Positions 45,584-49,046 of a DNA stretch of 49,046 bases are shown here, piece by piece (position 1 is the stretch's first letter; each line of letters begins with the position of its first letter). The stretch is from the NCBI GenBank assembly GCA_028708845.1, contig JAQVXZ010000019.1, positions 1-49,046 on the forward strand. Reading direction: 5' to 3'. A model generated the notes under the pieces. That model had not been told where the DNA came from. It did not search any database and saw only the letters and a list, made by a program, of their open reading frames with translations. The position numbers and the translations under genes were made by a program. The DNA is from Bacteroidales bacterium. GTDB lineage: Bacteria; Bacteroidota; Bacteroidia; Bacteroidales; P3.

Positions 45584-46462
45584 CTACCCTCTTCTAATAT
45601 ATGTACCCCACATCAGTTTCTTTCTTATTGCATCAAAGAAAGTCTGGTTATTCATTCTAATTAGATTAAAATTAAAATCAGCTTTCTTAATATCCACATT
45701 AAAAGGAGGAAGAACCCTAGTTGATTGAGAATCTATATATATCATTATATCCTCACTCGATTCCTTAACCTCTAATCTAATATTTGAAGTATCAGAAATA
45801 ATAATTGGTCTAAAAGTTAGGTTATGTGGACAAATTGGAGTTATGCCTATACATGGAGCTTGGGGAGTGATTATTGGGCCTCCTGCACTCATATTATAGG
45901 CTGTTGAGCCTGTGGGTGTGGTAACAATTACTCCATCTGCAGTATAGGTTGCCAAAAACTCATCGTCAATAAATATTGATATATCTAATAGCTCACCAGC
46001 CTTTGCTGATCGAATACATATATCATTTAAAGCATATTTATCTTTAATCTCTATATTCTTCTGGTCAACCTCTAATATTGTACGTTTGCCAATATAATAG
46101 TTCTTAACTTCCAATTCTTCCAAAAGATTCGAAATCCCATCTCTTCCCACAGAGGTTAGAAATCCAAGATGACCAATATTTATTCCAAGTATAGGTATTT
46201 CAGAATGTCCCATTATTGGAAGGGTATCAAGCAAAGTCCCATCTCCTCCTAATGAAAAAATAATACCTACCCCCTCTTCCAAATCTTCCTTATTAGTAAA
46301 GGTTTTATAGGGCTTAGAAAAACTTATCTTATCCTTTATCTTTTCGTAGAAAGACTTATGGATAATGATATAAGGGTTCCTTTGCTCAATCTCTGAAATA
46401 AGTTTTTGAACATAAATAATATCATCTTGCTTTGGACTCCTGCCATATAAAGCAACTTTCAT
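45584..46462 (-). CDS. nadK: NAD kinase
   Basis: NadK phosphorylates NAD to NADP. The GGDGTLLDTL motif is at about residue 72, the region GINIGHLGFLTSVGRDG follows, and the second conserved part is YTADGVIVTTPTGSTAYNMS with AGGPIITPQAPCIGITPICP. The length of 292 residues is normal. It starts 20 bases after sufD and is followed after 2 bases by the short M23-like gene. Confidence 0.97.
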   Translation of the reverse strand: MKVALYGRSPKQDDIIYVQKLISEIEQRNPYIIIHKSFYEKIKDKISFSKPYKTFTNKEDLEEGVGIIFSLGGDGTLLDTLPIMGHSEIPILGINIGHLGFLTSVGRDGISNLLEELEVKNYYIGKRTILEVDQKNIEIKDKYALNDICIRSAKAGELLDISIFIDDEFLATYTADGVIVTTPTGSTAYNMSAGGPIITPQAPCIGITPICPHNLTFRPIIISDTSNIRLEVKESSEDIMIYIDSQSTRVLPPFNVDIKKADFNFNLIRMNNQTFFDAIRKKLMWGTYIRRG

Positions 46463-46482
46463 TTATTTATTCTTAGTTTGTT

Positions 46483-47643
46483 TTAGATAAAATCTACATC
46501 CGATGTTCCACAAGGAGTGCTGCATAACAAAACACAGTTCTCACAACTTGAAAGCTCTCCATGAAGGCGTCGTTTGATAATATCTTGTAATGTATCAACC
46601 AACTCCTCAATTGAAGCCTTAGAAAGAATCTCGGTGCAGAAAGCAAACATTAGTAACATCTTAGCACTTCTTTCTGAAATCCCTCTACTTCTCATATAGA
46701 ACATAGCCGATTGGTCAAGTTGTCCAATAGTTGCACCATGAGCACACTTAACATCGTCGTTATAAATTTCCAAAAAAGGTTGAGTATTTACCACAGCCTT
46801 ATCGGTCAAAAGTATATTTCTATTGTTTTGTATAGCCTCGGTATATGGAGCATTTTGACTTACATATATATGACCCTTAAACTGAGCCTTAGCCGAGTCG
46901 TCAAGTATTCCTTTATATAGTTGGTTGGAATGACAGTTTGGCTGGTTATGACTAACCGAAACCTGATTATCCACAACCTGATCCCTATCCACCATATACA
47001 AACCATTAAGGTCAGCCCTTGCGTACTGTCCATCCAAGGCAACAGAAAGCTTGTTTTTAATATCACCACCATTAATACTTAGCCAAAAAGTTTTTAGCTC
47101 ACAATTGGTATCTAACACAAAATTGCTATCGGTAAAGATTGAAGATAGATTATTGATATTCTCCATCTTATAATATTCTAAACTCGAGTCCTTCTCTAAA
47201 ACCACAGATATCTTCGATTCGGTCTTGCTAAGATTATCGTTAACCGTATCATCACAATAGATAAGCTTAAGATGACTATTCTCTCCTACAATAATAAGAG
47301 TCTTAGCCTCTATTTTCAAAGGCTCAAAAGTCTTAATAACATTAAGAATTTGAAGTGGAGTATCTAGTATTGTATTTCTTGGAATATAAATAAACAAGCC
47401 ATCGTCATCACTGCTAAGAGGTTGAAGATTTTTTGCTGAATTATATATCGATTTATGATTTTTCATTGCAGACTTAATGCTGCAAATAATAATGTTTTTA
47501 TCTAATAAAACGTCATTATCATTTCTCTCAAAGAAGAAACCATTATATTGGTGGATTCTAAAAGTTTTTAGCTGTGTTAGATGACAACTAAAATCTGCAA
47601 AATCTTCTTCTTTGGGTCTTATTGCTTTTTTAAAATTATCCAT
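46483..47643 (-). CDS. sufD: Fe-S cluster assembly protein SufD
   Basis: SufD works with SufB and the ATPase SufC as the Suf scaffold complex. The 386 residues hold the right-handed beta-helix core and the conserved C-terminal AHGATIGQLDQSAMFYMRSR and GISERSAKMLLMFAFCTEIL. The tail is unusual in carrying several Cys (CENCVLLCSTPCG) at the very end. It lies directly after sufC. sufB is not in the window, so it may lie to the right of the neighbouring gene. Confidence 0.94.
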   Translation of the reverse strand: MDNFKKAIRPKEEDFADFSCHLTQLKTFRIHQYNGFFFERNDNDVLLDKNIIICSIKSAMKNHKSIYNSAKNLQPLSSDDDGLFIYIPRNTILDTPLQILNVIKTFEPLKIEAKTLIIVGENSHLKLIYCDDTVNDNLSKTESKISVVLEKDSSLEYYKMENINNLSSIFTDSNFVLDTNCELKTFWLSINGGDIKNKLSVALDGQYARADLNGLYMVDRDQVVDNQVSVSHNQPNCHSNQLYKGILDDSAKAQFKGHIYVSQNAPYTEAIQNNRNILLTDKAVVNTQPFLEIYNDDVKCAHGATIGQLDQSAMFYMRSRGISERSAKMLLMFAFCTEILSKASIEELVDTLQDIIKRRLHGELSSCENCVLLCSTPCGTSDVDFI

Positions 47644-47647
47644 AGTT

Positions 47648-48391
47648 TTATCTAAGCCATTCGTAACCTTTTTCCTCTAATTCAAGAGCCAATTCCCTTG
47701 GTCCTGTTCTAACTATTTTTCCTTCAAATAATACATGAACAAAATCAGGAACGATATAGTCAAGAAGTCTTTGGTAGTGAGTAATTAAAATTGTAGAAAC
47801 CTCAGGAGACCTTAGAGCATTAACCCCAGAGGCAACAACCCTAAGAGCATCAATGTCCAGACCAGAGTCAGTTTCATCTAAGATTGAAAGCGTTGGATGA
47901 AGCATTGCCATTTGGAATATTTCATTTTTCTTTTTCTCTCCACCCGAAAACCCTTCATTAACCGAACGACTCGCAAGCTTAGTATCCAAGTCAACAATCT
48001 TCTTTTGCTTCTCCATAAGTTTCATAAACTCCATAGAAGGCATAGGATCCAAGCCCTTATACTTTCTTTGTTCATTGATAGCCGTTTTCATAAAATTGGC
48101 TATACTAACACCAGGAATTTCCACAGGATATTGAAACCCAAGGAATATACCCTCAGCAGCCCTCTGTTCAACAGAGAGGTCAAAAAGGTTTTTACCTTCA
48201 TAAATAATCTCACCCTGAGTGACATCGAAAGTATCTCTACCAGCTATAATTGAAGCAAGAGTACTTTTACCATTGCCGTTAGGTCCCATAATAGCGTGAA
48301 CCTCACCTTTGTTAATCGTTAGATCAACACCCTTCAAAATCTCTTTACCATTAATTGAGGCATGAAGGTTTTTTATTTCTAATAATGACAT
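47648..48391 (-). CDS. sufC: Fe-S cluster assembly ATPase SufC
   Basis: SufC is an ABC-type ATPase of the Suf complex. Walker A is GPNGNGKST at residues 36-44; the ABC signature is FSGGEKKKNEIFQM; Walker B is LSILDETDSGLDID. The His of the switch is in LITHYQRLLDYI. The length of 247 residues is standard for SufC, with no transmembrane part. It starts 5 bases after the bifunctional nuclease gene. Confidence 0.98.
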   Translation of the reverse strand: MSLLEIKNLHASINGKEILKGVDLTINKGEVHAIMGPNGNGKSTLASIIAGRDTFDVTQGEIIYEGKNLFDLSVEQRAAEGIFLGFQYPVEIPGVSIANFMKTAINEQRKYKGLDPMPSMEFMKLMEKQKKIVDLDTKLASRSVNEGFSGGEKKKNEIFQMAMLHPTLSILDETDSGLDIDALRVVASGVNALRSPEVSTILITHYQRLLDYIVPDFVHVLFEGKIVRTGPRELALELEEKGYEWLR

Positions 48392-48396
48392 ATAAT

Positions 48397-48984
48397 TTAT
48401 TCCTTTTCTTTAGTTTTTTTTAATCTATCTATTTCATCTCTTAGCTCCGCTGCCGCATCATAATCTTCCTGCTCAACAGCAATAGCCAATAATTTCTCTA
48501 AACCCTCAACTCGTAGGTCATCAGAAGTTTCAATAATAATTTTAATATCATTATATGGCATTCCCTCCTCCTCCATTTCACTAGAGGGAAAGCCTACAAC
48601 TCTCAAGATTTCTTCGCTTGCAAAGATAGGTGATTTAAATTTAAGAGCCATATTTATAGCATCAGAACTTCTAGCATCAAATATCTTTTTCTCCCCATCG
48701 CAAACGCAGACAATATTTGCAGCATATACCCCCTCATAGAAATTAGTAATAATTACCTCTTCAATCGTAATGTTATATCCATTTAAAACATTGAAAAACA
48801 AATCATGAGTAAGCGGCCTGGGCATCTGAACACCGTCCATCAAAACCAAAATCCTCTTAGCCTCCTGCTCACCAATAGCAATATTTAGCATCCTCTCACC
48901 CTCCTCTTCCTTCAAATAAATCTCATATAAGTTCCCATTCGAAGCCTCAACAACCTTCTCGATATTCATTTTCTTCTTTTCCAT
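48397..48984 (-). CDS. Bifunctional nuclease (BFN/DUF151) with UVR-like tail
   Basis: The 195-residue protein has the BFN fold (DUF151): LNIAIGEQEAKRILVLMDGV, RPLTHDLFFNVLNGYNITIE, and VCVCDGEKKIFDARSSDAIN, with ALKFKSPIFAS following. The final 35 residues resemble a UVR/UvrB-UvrC interaction motif (EQEDYDAAAELRDEIDRLKK). Proteins of this family are reported with dual DNase/RNase activity, but the role is not well fixed. It is first in this run inside the window; a sufB gene would be expected near it if the suf set is complete. Confidence 0.85.
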   Translation of the reverse strand: MEKKKMNIEKVVEASNGNLYEIYLKEEEGERMLNIAIGEQEAKRILVLMDGVQMPRPLTHDLFFNVLNGYNITIEEVIITNFYEGVYAANIVCVCDGEKKIFDARSSDAINMALKFKSPIFASEEILRVVGFPSSEMEEEGMPYNDIKIIIETSDDLRVEGLEKLLAIAVEQEDYDAAAELRDEIDRLKKTKEKE

Positions 48985-49046
48985 AACACCTAAAATATAT
49001 ACTCAATAAACATATAACGCAGAAAAACATCATTTTGTTTGCAATA

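Overview
The window is a low-GC chromosome segment of a Bacteroidota bacterium, most likely of the Bacteroidales. The signs are an uninterrupted str-S10-spc-alpha ribosomal cluster with no tuf between fusA and rpsJ and with map-infA after secY, promoters of the Bacteroidota type (TTG, 19-21 bases, TAnnTTTG), a protein with a type IX secretion (T9SS) sorting tail, a YitT transporter, and a LolA/FtsK pair. A rubredoxin gene fits an anaerobic or microaerophilic lifestyle. The genus cannot be named from this sequence.

Layout. 1-690: the 3' part of an IS256-type insertion sequence, cut by the window edge, with a likely right terminal repeat. 772-18908 (minus strand): one long ribosomal operon, rpsL-rpsG-fusA-rpsJ ... 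rpoA-rplQ, with two promoter-like sequences upstream (near 18970-19000 and 19193-19223) and a strong terminator after rplQ. The genes rpmJ (L36) and rpmD (L30) lie in gaps. 19330-19491: rubredoxin. 19755-23198 (minus): a T9SS-sorted fibronectin-like surface protein followed by ExbB, ExbD and a TonB-like protein. 23380-24859: tRNA-Asn and tyrS. 24959-29094 (minus): a tiny Thr/Glu-rich lipoprotein, an O-antigen-ligase-type membrane protein with a TPR-like tail, and umuDC. 29285-33305 (plus): an unknown secreted protein, FtsK and a LolA-like protein.

33326-36957 is the accessory part of the window. It holds an NlpC/P60 lipoprotein, a compact operon of two different DUF488 proteins plus a dual-OB protein, a decayed T9SS tail, an unknown secreted protein and an intergenic array of short repeats with a period near 21 bases. 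36958-40268: YitT, divergent from a porin-like protein and a gate-domain membrane protein. 40296-48984 (minus): a tightly packed nine-gene run of bifunctional nuclease, sufC, sufD, nadK, a short relative of the M23-peptidase N-terminus, dxr, rseP, ugd and rfbD.

The best candidate for an incompletely described system is the DUF488-DUF488-dual-OB operon (33947-35609). Other points worth following are the missing M23 domain beside dxr, the umuDC promoter that overlaps the longest umuD start, the surface protein leading the exbB-exbD-tonB operon, and the two 21-base repeat arrays. All functional calls rest on motif recognition by eye; no database search was run.
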